A DNA stretch of 64,000 nucleotides. Source: an uncultured Poribacteria bacterium. GTDB taxonomy: Bacteria; Poribacteria; WGA-4E; PCPOR2b. Location of the stretch: the NCBI GenBank assembly GCA_958296125.1, contig OY282444.1, forward strand, positions 3,753,623 through 3,817,622, given 5' to 3'. The notes beneath the pieces are model-generated. The model was not told the DNA's origin. It saw only the letters and a list, made by a program, of their open reading frames with translations, and ran no database searches. A program made the position numbers and the translations under genes. Below are positions 25,049 to 34,352 of this stretch, in pieces (the first letter of the stretch is position 1; every line of letters starts with the position of its first letter).

Positions 25049-26149
25049 TTATTGCTTGGGCTCGAGCAGCGTTATCCCTGTGGTTCGGTTGAACAGATGG
25101 ACCTTGGTTGGCTTAAAGCGAATTGGTACCCGGTCGCCGCGGTCAATACGTGCGTCTGGCTGCGTTCTCGCCTTAAAAGTCACCCCCTCCAATTCCAATG
25201 TGAGAAACAGGTCGCTCCCCAACGGTTCTCGGACCACAACGGTGGCGTGGGCGGTGGGTGATTCGCTCGGCAATACCTCAATATCTTCTGGACGGACCCC
25301 GAGCTGTACCTCCGCCGAGGCGTTCGCAACTAGGCATTGTGTCGGTGCCGGCCTAAATTCACAGGCATATCCTTCTCCCTTTACCAGCCAATGATCGTCC
25401 CCGCCGTTTTGTAACTGACCGTCGAAGAAATTCATCGGTGGACTTCCAACAAAGCCGGCGATGAAGGCATTGGCAGGCTGATTGTAGATTTCTTCGGGCA
25501 TCCCTAGTTGTTGGAGTTTGCCCTCATTGAGTACCACAATCCGATCCGACATAATGAGCGATTCCGCTTGATCGTGCGTGACATAGACAAACGTTTTTTC
25601 CAATTCAGCGTGCAGCCGCTTGAGTTCGGTGCGCATCGTCACACGCAATTTGGCATCAAGATTCGAGAGAGGTTCGTCAAGTAGGAACACATGGGCATTT
25701 CGGACAATGGCGCGCGCTAATGCCACTCGCTGCCGCTGTCCTCCACTGAGTTCACGCGGCTTCCTTTTGAGCAGATGGTCAATTTCCATTGCCTTCGCCG
25801 CCTCCTGCACGAGCCGTTCAATCTCGTCAGTCGGTGTGCGGCGCATCCGCAAGCCAAAGGCGATGTTATCGTAAACCCGCATGTGTGGGTATAACGCGTA
25901 GGTTTGGAAAACCATTGCGATATCGCGGCGTTCCGGTGGAACATTCGTTACGTCGTTGTTGTCGAAAAACACCCGTCCGCTTGTCGGATCTTCCAATCCT
26001 GCGATGATGTTCAATGTCGTGGTCTTGCCGCAGCCCGACGGGCCTAACAGTGTCAAAAATTCGCGATCGACAATTTCTAGGGAGAGGTTGTCTACCGCAA
26101 CAACGTCTCCAAAGTTTTTCGTGAGATGCTCAATAACAACTTTTGCCAA
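25049..26149 (-). CDS. Sugar ABC transporter ATP-binding protein (MalK/UgpC type)
   Basis: The 366-residue protein has Walker A GPSGCGKTTT near residue 36, the Q-loop in MVFQTYALYPHM, signature LSGGQRQRVALARAI, Walker B VFLLDEPLSNLD and the H-loop TH. From about residue 240 a TOBE domain follows, typical of MalK/UgpC carbohydrate importers, where it binds regulatory or substrate signals. It energises the two permeases encoded just upstream at 26184 and 27054, and is the last gene of the five-gene importer cluster. Confidence 0.92.
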   Translation of the reverse strand: MAKVVIEHLTKNFGDVVAVDNLSLEIVDREFLTLLGPSGCGKTTTLNIIAGLEDPTSGRVFFDNNDVTNVPPERRDIAMVFQTYALYPHMRVYDNIAFGLRMRRTPTDEIERLVQEAAKAMEIDHLLKRKPRELSGGQRQRVALARAIVRNAHVFLLDEPLSNLDAKLRVTMRTELKRLHAELEKTFVYVTHDQAESLIMSDRIVVLNEGKLQQLGMPEEIYNQPANAFIAGFVGSPPMNFFDGQLQNGGDDHWLVKGEGYACEFRPAPTQCLVANASAEVQLGVRPEDIEVLPSESPTAHATVVVREPLGSDLFLTLELEGVTFKARTQPDARIDRGDRVPIRFKPTKVHLFNRTTGITLLEPKQ

Positions 26150-26183
26150 AGAATCTTTCCTCTCTTGAACTCAGTTTGCAAGA

Positions 26184-27041
26184 CTAGCCCGTCACCGCGC
26201 CGCCGATGCCGTGAATGATGAATCGTTGGAAGATGAACGCGAGGATAATGGGAAGTAGCACCACCAAAACTCCACCGGCGGCGATGATTGTGAAGTCGAT
26301 TTGCAACTCCTGTGCAAAGTCTGATGCCACCACAGTCACAGGCTTTGAGAATATTGTAGAGGTGAATAAGAGGGCAAAGAAAAATTCCCCCCACGACGAA
26401 ATGAAGGAGAAAATGCCCACCGCAATCATGCCGGGTGTCGTTACTGGCAGGAATATACGAAACAGTGCACCGAGACGGGAACATCCATCAACCCGCGCCG
26501 CCCGCTCCAAATCAAGCGGCACAGTCTGGAAATAGCCCTTGAGAATCCAGATGGTGAACGGTAGCGTAAAGGTGACATGGGCGAGAATGACTGCAATGTG
26601 GGTATCCAACAAGCCGTAACTACGCATGACGAGATACATCGGTATCATAATCGCCACACCCGGCACACTGCGTGAACCGAGATAGAACAACAGCAGTGCA
26701 AGGTTGCCACCAAAATTCATCCGCGCCAGCGCATACGCTGCGAGCGATCCGAAAAACAGATTGATGAACATCACCGTGCCCCCGATGATGAAGCTATTGA
26801 CAATGGCGCGCGGAAACTGCCGTGCGGTCGCCGCCCCGATTTCCGCACTGTCCCCGTATACACGGAAGTACATCAAGTAATTTTCCATCGTCGGCTCACG
26901 TGGAATCCAATGCAGTTGCGTCGCTTCGCGCTCTTGCATGAAGCTGACGCACACAACCCACAAATACGGTATTACGATATACAACGCTGCAATCACCACA
27001 AGCACATATAAAATAGTTCGTTTGACAACTTCTCTATTCAC
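26184..27041 (-). CDS. Carbohydrate ABC transporter permease (MalG/UgpE type)
   Basis: This 285-residue inner-membrane protein has six hydrophobic segments, the first at about residues 9-30 (TILYVLVVIAALYIVIPYLW). The cytoplasmic EAA loop ERAARVDGCSRLGALFRIFLP docks on the ATPase. The start is GTG 27041 with AAAGGA upstream. It lies 12 bases after the partner permease gene, so translation is probably coupled. Confidence 0.9.
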   Translation of the reverse strand: MNREVVKRTILYVLVVIAALYIVIPYLWVVCVSFMQEREATQLHWIPREPTMENYLMYFRVYGDSAEIGAATARQFPRAIVNSFIIGGTVMFINLFFGSLAAYALARMNFGGNLALLLFYLGSRSVPGVAIMIPMYLVMRSYGLLDTHIAVILAHVTFTLPFTIWILKGYFQTVPLDLERAARVDGCSRLGALFRIFLPVTTPGMIAVGIFSFISSWGEFFFALLFTSTIFSKPVTVVASDFAQELQIDFTIIAAGGVLVVLLPIILAFIFQRFIIHGIGGAVTG

Positions 27042-27053
27042 AAGATTCCTTTC

Positions 27054-28025
27054 TTATCCTTGGACGGTGCCTCGACGATACAGCACCCGAATATAAATAA
27101 TTGCTAGTCCCATCGTGATGAGCGTAATCAGGTAGGAGTAGGCATTTGAGCCACCGAAGTTGAGTCGTCCGAAGGCTTCCTTGTAAGTCTGCCATGCGAT
27201 GACATAGGTTGCATCGCCAGGGCCGCCGGCGGTCAGCGCGTAGATGATATCGAAGCCGCCGCGGAAAGCGTTCATCGTTTCAATGATAGCGACGATCATA
27301 ATCGGGTGCAGCAGCCACGGTAGCGTGATGTGTTGGAAGCGCTGCCATGCGTTCGCGCCATCCACTTGCGCCGCGCGGTATTGCTCGCCGGGAATTGCCT
27401 GTAACGCGGCTAAAAAGATAATACATGCAAATGGCACACTCCGCCAGACATGTGCGGCGATGGCGGCGTTGAGCGCGACAAACGGGGAAGCCATGCCTAG
27501 ATATTCAATCTCGGCACCTGTCAAGCTATTGAACAACCCGACGAAATCGCCTATCATCTGGTTAAATGCGCCGTGCTCACCGAATAGCCCCGCCCACATC
27601 AAGCCGTTGACGATACCCGGCACCGCCCACGGAATCAATAACAGCGCGCGCGCCAGCCCTCGCCCTTTGAATTGCTCGTTGAACAGTATGGCAATACCTA
27701 TAGCGACAACGATAACCAACGCTACGGACATACTTCCAAAATAGAGGGTAACACGCAGCGAATGCCAAAAATCGTAACTGGTTAATACTTCAATATAGTT
27801 GCCCAGACCGACGAAGGCGTACTCTTCTGGACGCCGCAGATTGTAACGGTGTAGACTGGTCCACAATGACACAACAACCGGATATGCAATCAGCGCAAGG
27901 ATGAGAATGACGCTCGGCACGTTGAGTAGATAGGCGAAAATGCGGTCGCCACGTTCTTTCGTCGTCAAGCCCGAAACGGTTTGGGATTCTGCAACGGTTT
28001 CATCTGCCGAAGTATTTTCACTCAC
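27054..28025 (-). CDS. Carbohydrate ABC transporter permease (MalF/UgpA type)
   Basis: This 323-residue inner-membrane permease has a hydrophilic N-terminal 30 residues followed by six membrane segments. The EAA loop reads YRAAQVDGANAWQRFQHITLP. The GTG start at 28025 has GAGGAAAT upstream. It forms the heterodimeric channel with the 26184 product and receives substrate from one or both adjacent binding proteins. Confidence 0.9.
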   Translation of the reverse strand: MSENTSADETVAESQTVSGLTTKERGDRIFAYLLNVPSVILILALIAYPVVVSLWTSLHRYNLRRPEEYAFVGLGNYIEVLTSYDFWHSLRVTLYFGSMSVALVIVVAIGIAILFNEQFKGRGLARALLLIPWAVPGIVNGLMWAGLFGEHGAFNQMIGDFVGLFNSLTGAEIEYLGMASPFVALNAAIAAHVWRSVPFACIIFLAALQAIPGEQYRAAQVDGANAWQRFQHITLPWLLHPIMIVAIIETMNAFRGGFDIIYALTAGGPGDATYVIAWQTYKEAFGRLNFGGSNAYSYLITLITMGLAIIYIRVLYRRGTVQG

Positions 28026-28046
28026 AGTTAAATTTCCTCGTCAATT

Positions 28047-29420
28047 TTATGTCCACTCCTGTTTCAATTCTCGGCACCGTTTCGCAATCCGCGCTAGCCC
28101 ATCGCGTGGAGACAGTTGACGGATAAGGATTTTTTGGATTTCGGGCTGCGAATAGAAGTTGAAATCGGGATACCATGGGGCTCTGATATTTTCACGAATG
28201 CGTGCCACTGCCGACAGTGCCCTTACCATCTCGATGTCGCCCCATAGCTCGGTCAGGTCAATAATTTCAGGGTCGTCGAGCAAGGACTTGAATGCGAAGC
28301 CCAAGCCACGCACGCGATACCAATGCCGCGCTGTGTAATAGTCGCCTAGCGCATCTTTGCCCCCCAGAAACTGCATTAACTGCCAAGCGTCTAATAGGTA
28401 CTCCTCACGGCAGTGGGTTGTTAAGCAGTACATCCGCGTCCAACCGAGCGTGCCATTTTGCCCCGGTTCAAGGGATGGAATGTATGTCATTTTAAGGGGT
28501 TTCGCATAGTGGGTCTCAGATTCTCGGAGCCCCTGCGCCCGAAGATACGCTTCGGCTACAGCACTATTCTCGCGGTTATTGACCCATTCCAAATTGTGTC
28601 GGGTAATCATCGCAAACGCTTGTCGCCCTGCTGCCAAATTTTCCAGGATTAGTGGCGAAGTCAGGGAGTTAATGTCGATAATACGGTGCTTGTAGATACC
28701 GTCGACAATCCACTGAAGGATTTTCTCCGCCCCTCGTCCATCATCATCAGGAAAAATTGGATTGAGGTCGTCATCAAACAAATCAATCTCAGAGGCGTAG
28801 TTCAAGGTCCACCAATCCGTGAAACCGGTAACGGTCTGCCGAAAACCCAGCATGATTGGATACTCGACTAAATCGCCGTCAGGGCTGCGGACCCTCGCCT
28901 CCTTTATTTTTCTCGCTTGTTCCGTCAATTCGTCCAGCGTTCGTGCTGCTTTCTCATACCCCGCTGCCTGCACCATCGACTCATTGTATGCCCATATCAT
29001 AAAATCCGCGTAATAGGGCAACCCGTAGCGTTCCCCTTTGTAACTCATCGCCTCTAGGTTATAGTCGAAGATGTCGTCGCCGTATTCATCCGCTCCGGGC
29101 ATACCTTCGTATGGACGGATCCAGCCCGCCTCAATCCATTCAACAAAGTCATCATCGCGCACGTAGCAGCAATCCATCGGTGTTTTGCCGACGAATAACG
29201 CGACCATTTTATCGTGGTAGTTACCCGACACGGCCTCGTAGGCGACATCGATGTTTGACTGCTGCTCGAAATATTCAATGTTCTTACGCACAAGGTCGGG
29301 CTCGTAGGGCCAGCCTTTGAAAATGACACCTTGGGGCGCGTTCTGCGAGCAGCCTGCCATCAAGCCAACACCTGCCAACGCCGATGTTTTGAGAAAATGA
29401 CGCCGCGTTATACCTGCCAC
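28047..29420 (-). CDS. Extracellular solute-binding protein (family 1), Tat-exported lipoprotein, paralogue 1
   Basis: The 457-residue protein starts at GTG 29420 with GGGAAGGGA upstream. The N-terminus TRRHFLKTSALAGVGLMAGC combines a twin-arginine motif with a lipobox, so it is folded before export and lipid-anchored at the Cys. The mature part is a family-1 binding protein for sugars or oligosaccharides (GWPYEPDLVRKNIEYFE, PMDCCYVRDDDF, PYYADFMIWAYNES). It is closely similar to the 29523 product and sits between it and the permeases. Confidence 0.88.
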   Translation of the reverse strand: MAGITRRHFLKTSALAGVGLMAGCSQNAPQGVIFKGWPYEPDLVRKNIEYFEQQSNIDVAYEAVSGNYHDKMVALFVGKTPMDCCYVRDDDFVEWIEAGWIRPYEGMPGADEYGDDIFDYNLEAMSYKGERYGLPYYADFMIWAYNESMVQAAGYEKAARTLDELTEQARKIKEARVRSPDGDLVEYPIMLGFRQTVTGFTDWWTLNYASEIDLFDDDLNPIFPDDDGRGAEKILQWIVDGIYKHRIIDINSLTSPLILENLAAGRQAFAMITRHNLEWVNNRENSAVAEAYLRAQGLRESETHYAKPLKMTYIPSLEPGQNGTLGWTRMYCLTTHCREEYLLDAWQLMQFLGGKDALGDYYTARHWYRVRGLGFAFKSLLDDPEIIDLTELWGDIEMVRALSAVARIRENIRAPWYPDFNFYSQPEIQKILIRQLSPRDGLARIAKRCRELKQEWT

Positions 29421-29522
29421 TTCTTCCCTTCCCGATCATAGTTTGTCAGACGCAAATTGACGGCTGCTCGAATTAATCTGTTCCGTATTGGTGCCAGCAA
29501 AATATCAACACGCCCTAGTGTG

Positions 29523-30896
29523 CTAGGTCCACTCCCGCTTGAATTCCTGACACCGTTTTGCCATCCGCCCTAGCCCATCGCGGGGAGATTGTTGACGCAG
29601 CAAGATTTTCTGGATCTCCGGCTGATAGTAAACGTTGAAGTCGGGAAACCATGGGGCTTTGATATTTTCCCGGATTCGGGCAACCTGTGATAATTCCTTA
29701 ACCAGCTGGATGTCTCCCCACTTCTCCGTCAGCGCAACGATTTCGGGGTCATCCATCAGGGATATGAACGCGAATCCTAAGCCCCGGAGCTGGAACCAAC
29801 GCCGCGCTGTGTAATAGTCACCAGTCGCATCCTTGCCTCCGAGGAATTGCATCAGCTTCCATGCTTCCAACAGATAATCTTCTTGACAGTGAGCTGTCAA
29901 GCTATACATCCGTGTCCATCCGAGCGTCCCGTGCTGTCCGGGCTCAAGCGAAGGGAGACGCGCCATCTTGATTACCTTTGCATGAAGGGTTTCCGTTTCG
30001 GGGATGCCGCGTTGGCTCAGATATGTTTCAGAGACAGCGGAGTTTTCGCGGTTGTTTATCCATTCTACGTCATATTTACTCATCAGGCAAAACGTCTGTC
30101 TACCCGCTGCAATGTTCTCCCGAATATCCGGCATCGTCAATGAATTGATGTCGATAATACGGTGCTTGTGGATGCCATCGACAATCCACTGAAGGATTTT
30201 CTCCGCCTGTCGCCCCTCATCGTCAGGAAAAATTGGGTTGAAATCGTCGTCAAACAGATCGACCTCGCTCGCGTAATTCAACGACCACCAGTCGCCAAAG
30301 CCGGTGACGTTCTGACGAAAGCCAAGCACAATGGGATATTCGACAACATCTCCGTCGGGGGACTTGACCTGCGCCTCTTTGATTTTGATCGCTTGTTCGG
30401 TCAACTCTTCCAGTGTCTGCGCTGGTGCATCAAAGCCTGCAGCCTCAAGCATCTGCTCGTTATAGAGCCAGACTGTAAAGTCGGTATAATAGGGTAGACC
30501 GTAGCGTCTACCCGCGTAGATCATGGCATCGGAATTATAATCGAAGATATCTTCTAGATACTGGTCGGCACCGGGTAGGTCGTCACAAGGACGCAGCCAT
30601 CCCGCCTCGACCCATTCCGCTAAATCATCATCGCGAACATAGCAGCAATCCATCGGTGTTTTGCCGACGAATAACGCGACCATTTTATCGTGGTAGTTGC
30701 CGGATAGTGCCTCGTAGGCAACTTCGACATTAGATTGCCGCTCGAAATATTCGATATTTTCGCGCACGAGGTCCGGCTCATAGGGCCAGCCTTTGAAAAT
30801 GACCCCTTCGGGCTTTTTCCGCAGGCAGCCTGTCATTAAGCCGGCACCTGCCAACGCGGATGTTTTGAGAAAATCGCGCCGCGTGATTCCTTTCAC
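29523..30896 (-). CDS. Extracellular solute-binding protein (family 1), Tat-exported lipoprotein, paralogue 2
   Basis: GTG 30896 follows GGAGG at six bases and gives exactly 457 residues, the same as its neighbour; the longer frame from 30962 is rejected. TRRDFLKTSALAGAGLMTGC provides the Tat motif and lipobox. Long identical runs with paralogue 1 (PMDCCYVRDDD, KILQWIVDGI, KHRIIDINSLT) indicate a tandem duplication that has since diverged. It is the first gene of the importer cluster. Substrate specificity may differ between the two copies. Confidence 0.88.
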   Translation of the reverse strand: MKGITRRDFLKTSALAGAGLMTGCLRKKPEGVIFKGWPYEPDLVRENIEYFERQSNVEVAYEALSGNYHDKMVALFVGKTPMDCCYVRDDDLAEWVEAGWLRPCDDLPGADQYLEDIFDYNSDAMIYAGRRYGLPYYTDFTVWLYNEQMLEAAGFDAPAQTLEELTEQAIKIKEAQVKSPDGDVVEYPIVLGFRQNVTGFGDWWSLNYASEVDLFDDDFNPIFPDDEGRQAEKILQWIVDGIHKHRIIDINSLTMPDIRENIAAGRQTFCLMSKYDVEWINNRENSAVSETYLSQRGIPETETLHAKVIKMARLPSLEPGQHGTLGWTRMYSLTAHCQEDYLLEAWKLMQFLGGKDATGDYYTARRWFQLRGLGFAFISLMDDPEIVALTEKWGDIQLVKELSQVARIRENIKAPWFPDFNVYYQPEIQKILLRQQSPRDGLGRMAKRCQEFKREWT

Positions 30897-31392
30897 CGCT
30901 GTCCTCCAATTGTTGATTCGCTTTCCGCGTGCAATTTTAGCCGATCTCTCGTTTCGTGTCAAGGATTGTCTTCTGATTTATAGGGCAATCGGATGTAAAT
31001 GTTTTGTAAGACTTACGCACTCCGATTGACAAAGGGATTGGTTGGGTTGTTGATGTCACCTGAATAGATTGCCATTTGGATTCCGTGAGTCGATTTGCGA
31101 AGGTTTCAGTTCTACCGATCTCCCATTTGATTGCGTTGTGAATCTAGGACGTAATTTTACATTTCCTTAATATTTTTAACAAATTTGTATTTTTTTCGAT
31201 CGACAAGCACTTGCATTTTTGATAAATTAAATTATATAAGAGGTGAGGTATTGTAATGAGCAATACTACACCCACTCAGGAAACTGAGAATGATTACCAA
31301 ACCTATCCCAAAAGTCAAATGGGATACCCAACGTAACATCTAGGCAACTCCCTCGGATTTTTTGGATAGACACTTACATGGAGGATAAGACA
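30897..31392. other. Intergenic region between the importer and the LamG array
   Basis: The 496-base region separates divergent genes. It carries a TAAGACTTACGCA sequence at 31007-31019 resembling one end of the MITE-like element, an AT-rich block at 31160-31245 likely to contain the array's promoter, and a 26-codon open frame at 31256. No other gene is visible. Confidence 0.55.
31256..31336 (+). CDS. Possible 26-residue leader peptide upstream of the ThuA/LamG array
   Basis: A short frame begins MSNTTPTQETENDYQTYPKS and ends QMGYPT. AGAGGTGAG lies about nine bases upstream, a fair ribosome site. It is hydrophilic and unlike known leaders. It could be a regulatory uORF or chance. Confidence 0.3.
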   Translation: MSNTTPTQETENDYQTYPKSQMGYPT

Positions 31393-32319
31393 ATGTTACG
31401 GATAAAAGTATCTTTAATCCTTATAACGCTCCTTGCTATTGGAGCCATTTGGAGCTTACCCTCAAGCGTTGAGGCCCGTGATGTCACATTCTTAGTGTTT
31501 AACAACTCGCCCGATGCCTGGGGCGTTTGGGGACCACCCGCCCGAGATCCCGCTACGTTTGATGGCGGAAAAATTGAAACCCAATTTCAAGGTTTGTGGT
31601 ACGAGGCAATCTTCAAGCAGTTTGGCTTCACAGAAGGTCAGGACTATTTCGAGGTCGTTGGTAACGATGTCCCAAAATTTGACAAGGAAATTTGGAGTGG
31701 CAAGTGGGATGTTATCGTATTCAGCTACCATATTTGGCGGGATAGCCCTGAGTTACAGGCGTGGATTCAGGACAATGGCAAAAAACTCAAGGAGTTCATG
31801 GACGAGGGCCATGGTGTCATCAGCACCGGCGGCCGGGATCCCGAGGATAGGCCATTGGTAGCTCTTTGGGACGATATGGACAAGGCACTGGCTGGGTTTC
31901 CTGTGGCGGATAAGTGCTGTCTCGCGTATGTCCCGGATACTCCATTGACCAAAGACATGGTGGGTGGCATTATCGATACGTCCAAGTCCCCAGATCCGAC
32001 CTTCGTGGGTGATGGGGATTTCCCCGGTTATGATAGAAGTAAGCTGCCCGGGCACGCTAATGTGGCAGCCGAAGATATCGGCGATCCCAATATTGCCATT
32101 ATTGTCTATGGAAGAGTTCAGAGAGGGGCCTACGTGCTTAGCGGCAGTGCCGAAATTACCAATATGAACATGGGGTTTGGGCAAAAGGAGCTTGGCGAAG
32201 GAAATTCATGGCTCCTTTGGCGGAATATGATCGATTGGTTTGAAGATGCGAACCTTCGGGCGGTGAACCCGAAGTCAAAGCTGCCCATGACTTGGGCGCG
32301 GATTAAGACTGGTCGATAA
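31393..32319 (+). CDS. Secreted ThuA-like (class I glutamine amidotransferase-like fold) protein
   Basis: The product is 308 residues from ATG 31393, with GGAGGAT upstream. A signal peptide ends near SSVEA at about residue 28. VTFLVFNNSPDAWG, KWDVIVFSYHIWRD, FMDEGHGVISTGGRDPE and WLLWRNMIDWFED follow the pattern of ThuA/DUF4350-type domains, but no catalytic triad is evident, so a binding role is possible. The C-terminus NPKSKLPMTWARIKTGR matches the ending of the six LamG proteins that follow. This links it to them as a secreted set. Family assignment is moderate. Confidence 0.6.
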   Translation: MLRIKVSLILITLLAIGAIWSLPSSVEARDVTFLVFNNSPDAWGVWGPPARDPATFDGGKIETQFQGLWYEAIFKQFGFTEGQDYFEVVGNDVPKFDKEIWSGKWDVIVFSYHIWRDSPELQAWIQDNGKKLKEFMDEGHGVISTGGRDPEDRPLVALWDDMDKALAGFPVADKCCLAYVPDTPLTKDMVGGIIDTSKSPDPTFVGDGDFPGYDRSKLPGHANVAAEDIGDPNIAIIVYGRVQRGAYVLSGSAEITNMNMGFGQKELGEGNSWLLWRNMIDWFEDANLRAVNPKSKLPMTWARIKTGR

Positions 32320-32434
32320 ACAATAGATGTCAACCTGATACTTGGGGCAAGCTGGCCTTGCCCCCTTTCCCCAATTCTCATAATTTTTATAAGGGTTAAA
32401 GGAGGATAGCTAAGAATATTAGGGAGGAATTATT

Positions 32435-33301
32435 ATGTCTCGCATCATCTTATTACTCCTATTTGGCATCTCATTATTTTATCTATGCCCAATAGATGCG
32501 GATGCCAAAGTCCTCGGCTATTGGACTTTTGACGACCAAAAGAAGGTCGGGGAGGATTTGTCAAATTTCGGCAACGATGGAGAGTTGAAGGCAGGGGCTT
32601 GGACACGACAGGGAAAGGTCGGCGGTGCCTTGAACCTAACAGGTGGAGGCGACCAAGCACCGCACTATTTTGAGGTGCCCCATGACAATAGCCTGAATGT
32701 CAATGACCAATTGACCTTAATGTGTTGGATCAGTTTTAGTGGTCCTGGGGAAGAACAGAGTTTAATCTACAAAAACGGACCTTTTATACTGGAAGGCGAT
32801 AAGAAAGACCGGACGTTTTGGTCATCTTATGGATTAGTCAAGTGGCGTGATAGATGTGCATGCGGCACTTTTGGGTTTGATGCGAACACAGAAGGGGGCC
32901 GATCGGCGGTGCTCCCCGGGGATCCACTGATTCCCGAAGTAAATGCTTGGCACCACGTTGCGGCGGTGGCAGACGGCACCGAAATTAAAATCTACCGAGA
33001 CGGTAAAGAGAGGGCAAAAGGGGCGCAACGAGGTCCGTTTCGGAATTCCGAGCAGGTTTTGACAGTTGGCTACGATCACCGCGTGCCGGTGGATCGTGTC
33101 GGCGGTGCGAGACGGCATCTGCGGGGCACCATAGATGAGGTGATGATTCTCGATGTGGCACTGACCCCGGATCAGGTTCAAGAGGCATTTAATCTCGGCG
33201 AAAAAGGAAAGTCCCTCACCGACATGCAGGAGATTTTTTCGGTCGAGGCCGAGGGCAAATTAGCTACGCAGTGGGGCGCGCTTAAATCGAGAAGACAGTA
33301 A
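32435..33301 (+). CDS. Secreted LamG-domain protein, array copy 1
   Basis: This is 288 residues with a signal peptide cleaved after DADA (residue 24), leaving KVLGYWTFDD as mature N-terminus. A single LamG/concanavalin-like jelly roll fills the rest: FEVPHDNSLNVNDQLTLMCW, SLIYKNGPF, WHHVAAVADGTEIKIY and GTIDEVMILDVALT. Such domains usually bind carbohydrates or matrix proteins. The end EGKLATQWGALKSRRQ is the shared C-terminal motif. Unlike the other copies it has an insertion with two extra cysteines (DRCACGTF). Confidence 0.85.
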   Translation: MSRIILLLLFGISLFYLCPIDADAKVLGYWTFDDQKKVGEDLSNFGNDGELKAGAWTRQGKVGGALNLTGGGDQAPHYFEVPHDNSLNVNDQLTLMCWISFSGPGEEQSLIYKNGPFILEGDKKDRTFWSSYGLVKWRDRCACGTFGFDANTEGGRSAVLPGDPLIPEVNAWHHVAAVADGTEIKIYRDGKERAKGAQRGPFRNSEQVLTVGYDHRVPVDRVGGARRHLRGTIDEVMILDVALTPDQVQEAFNLGEKGKSLTDMQEIFSVEAEGKLATQWGALKSRRQ

Positions 33302-33333
33302 GCGGTTTGCGTGCTGTGTAAGGGCGAATATGG

Positions 33334-33373
33334 ACCCACTATCTAACCTGTATTGAGATGGATAGTGGGTTTT
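33334..33373 (+). terminator. Hairpin between LamG copies 1 and 2
   Basis: ACCCACTATC (33334-33343) pairs with GATAGTGGGT (33361-33370), followed by TTT. The short T run suggests a partial terminator or mRNA-processing/stability element inside the array. Confidence 0.5.
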
Positions 33374-33394
33374 GTCACAAAAGGAGGGCTATCC

Positions 33395-34261
33395 ATGTCT
33401 CGCATCGTATCAATTCTTGTGATTCTGTGCATCTATTTTCTCAGTGTGTTTTCTAACCACGTTGATGCCAAAGTGCTCGGTTACTGGAGATTTGATGACA
33501 AAAATGAATTAGGGAAAGACTCTTCGGGGTTTGACAATCATGGCGAGCCGAAAAAGGCTGCCGCCCATGACCTGAAGGGGAAAGTCGGCGGTGCCTTGAA
33601 ATTGGATGGCACCTCATGGCTTGAAGTCCCGCATGATGACAGTCTCAACGCCAAGGATCAGATTACCTTGATGTGTTGGGCAAATTTTGATGCCGGTGCC
33701 TTAGGGGAATCCAGCGAGGTGTCGTTGATTTACAAGAACGGACCCTTTATATTAGAGGGAGATAAGAAAGACCGGCGATTTTGGACCTCCTATTCGTTAG
33801 CAAAACTTCGTCCAAGAAAGAAGTTGGGAAGTTTTATATTTGAAGCCCAAATGACTGAGGGGCGTGTGTTTACAGCCCCCGGGGATAAAGACCACCCCGA
33901 AGTAAACGAGTGGTATCACGTTGCGGCTTCCGCCGATGGCACAAAGATTAGACTGTATACCAACGGGGTAGAAAAAGCCGCCGCCGACCAGAGGGGTGAG
34001 TTTAAGCCTTCGGAGCAAGTGTTAACGATTGGCTTTGATTTACGCATTCCGCCTGACCGCGATGGTTCCAAGGCCTATCATTTTGGTCTTCTTGATGAAG
34101 TGATTATTCTCGATAGGGCAATAACCCAAGCCCAAGTCAAAGAAGCGATGGAGTTAGGTGAAAAAGGGAAGTCGCTCGACAATTTTCAACTGCTCTTTGA
34201 CGTTGCCCCCCAAGGCAAACTGGCTGTCAAATGGGGGGAACTTAAAGCAAGAAACAGGTGA
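33395..34261 (+). CDS. Secreted LamG-domain protein, array copy 2
   Basis: This is 288 residues from ATG 33395 (MSRIVSILVILCIYFLS), with AAGGAGGG upstream. A frame from 33353 is longer but lacks a site and would bury the signal peptide. Cleavage after HVDA gives KVLGYWRFDDKNELG. LamG landmarks: LEVPHDDSLNAKDQITLMCW, WYHVAASADGTKIRLYTNG and GLLDEVIILDRAIT. The terminus is VAPQGKLAVKWGELKARNR. It most resembles copy 1 in the SLIYKNGPF and LEGDKKDRRFWTSY stretch. Confidence 0.85.
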   Translation: MSRIVSILVILCIYFLSVFSNHVDAKVLGYWRFDDKNELGKDSSGFDNHGEPKKAAAHDLKGKVGGALKLDGTSWLEVPHDDSLNAKDQITLMCWANFDAGALGESSEVSLIYKNGPFILEGDKKDRRFWTSYSLAKLRPRKKLGSFIFEAQMTEGRVFTAPGDKDHPEVNEWYHVAASADGTKIRLYTNGVEKAAADQRGEFKPSEQVLTIGFDLRIPPDRDGSKAYHFGLLDEVIILDRAITQAQVKEAMELGEKGKSLDNFQLLFDVAPQGKLAVKWGELKARNR

Positions 34262-34352
34262 AACGGACCAATAAATAACACGATCTGATGCTACCTATCT
34301 CCCTAGAGCAAAGACGGGCAGATAGATTGTTTCGATGAAAGGAGTGTTATCA

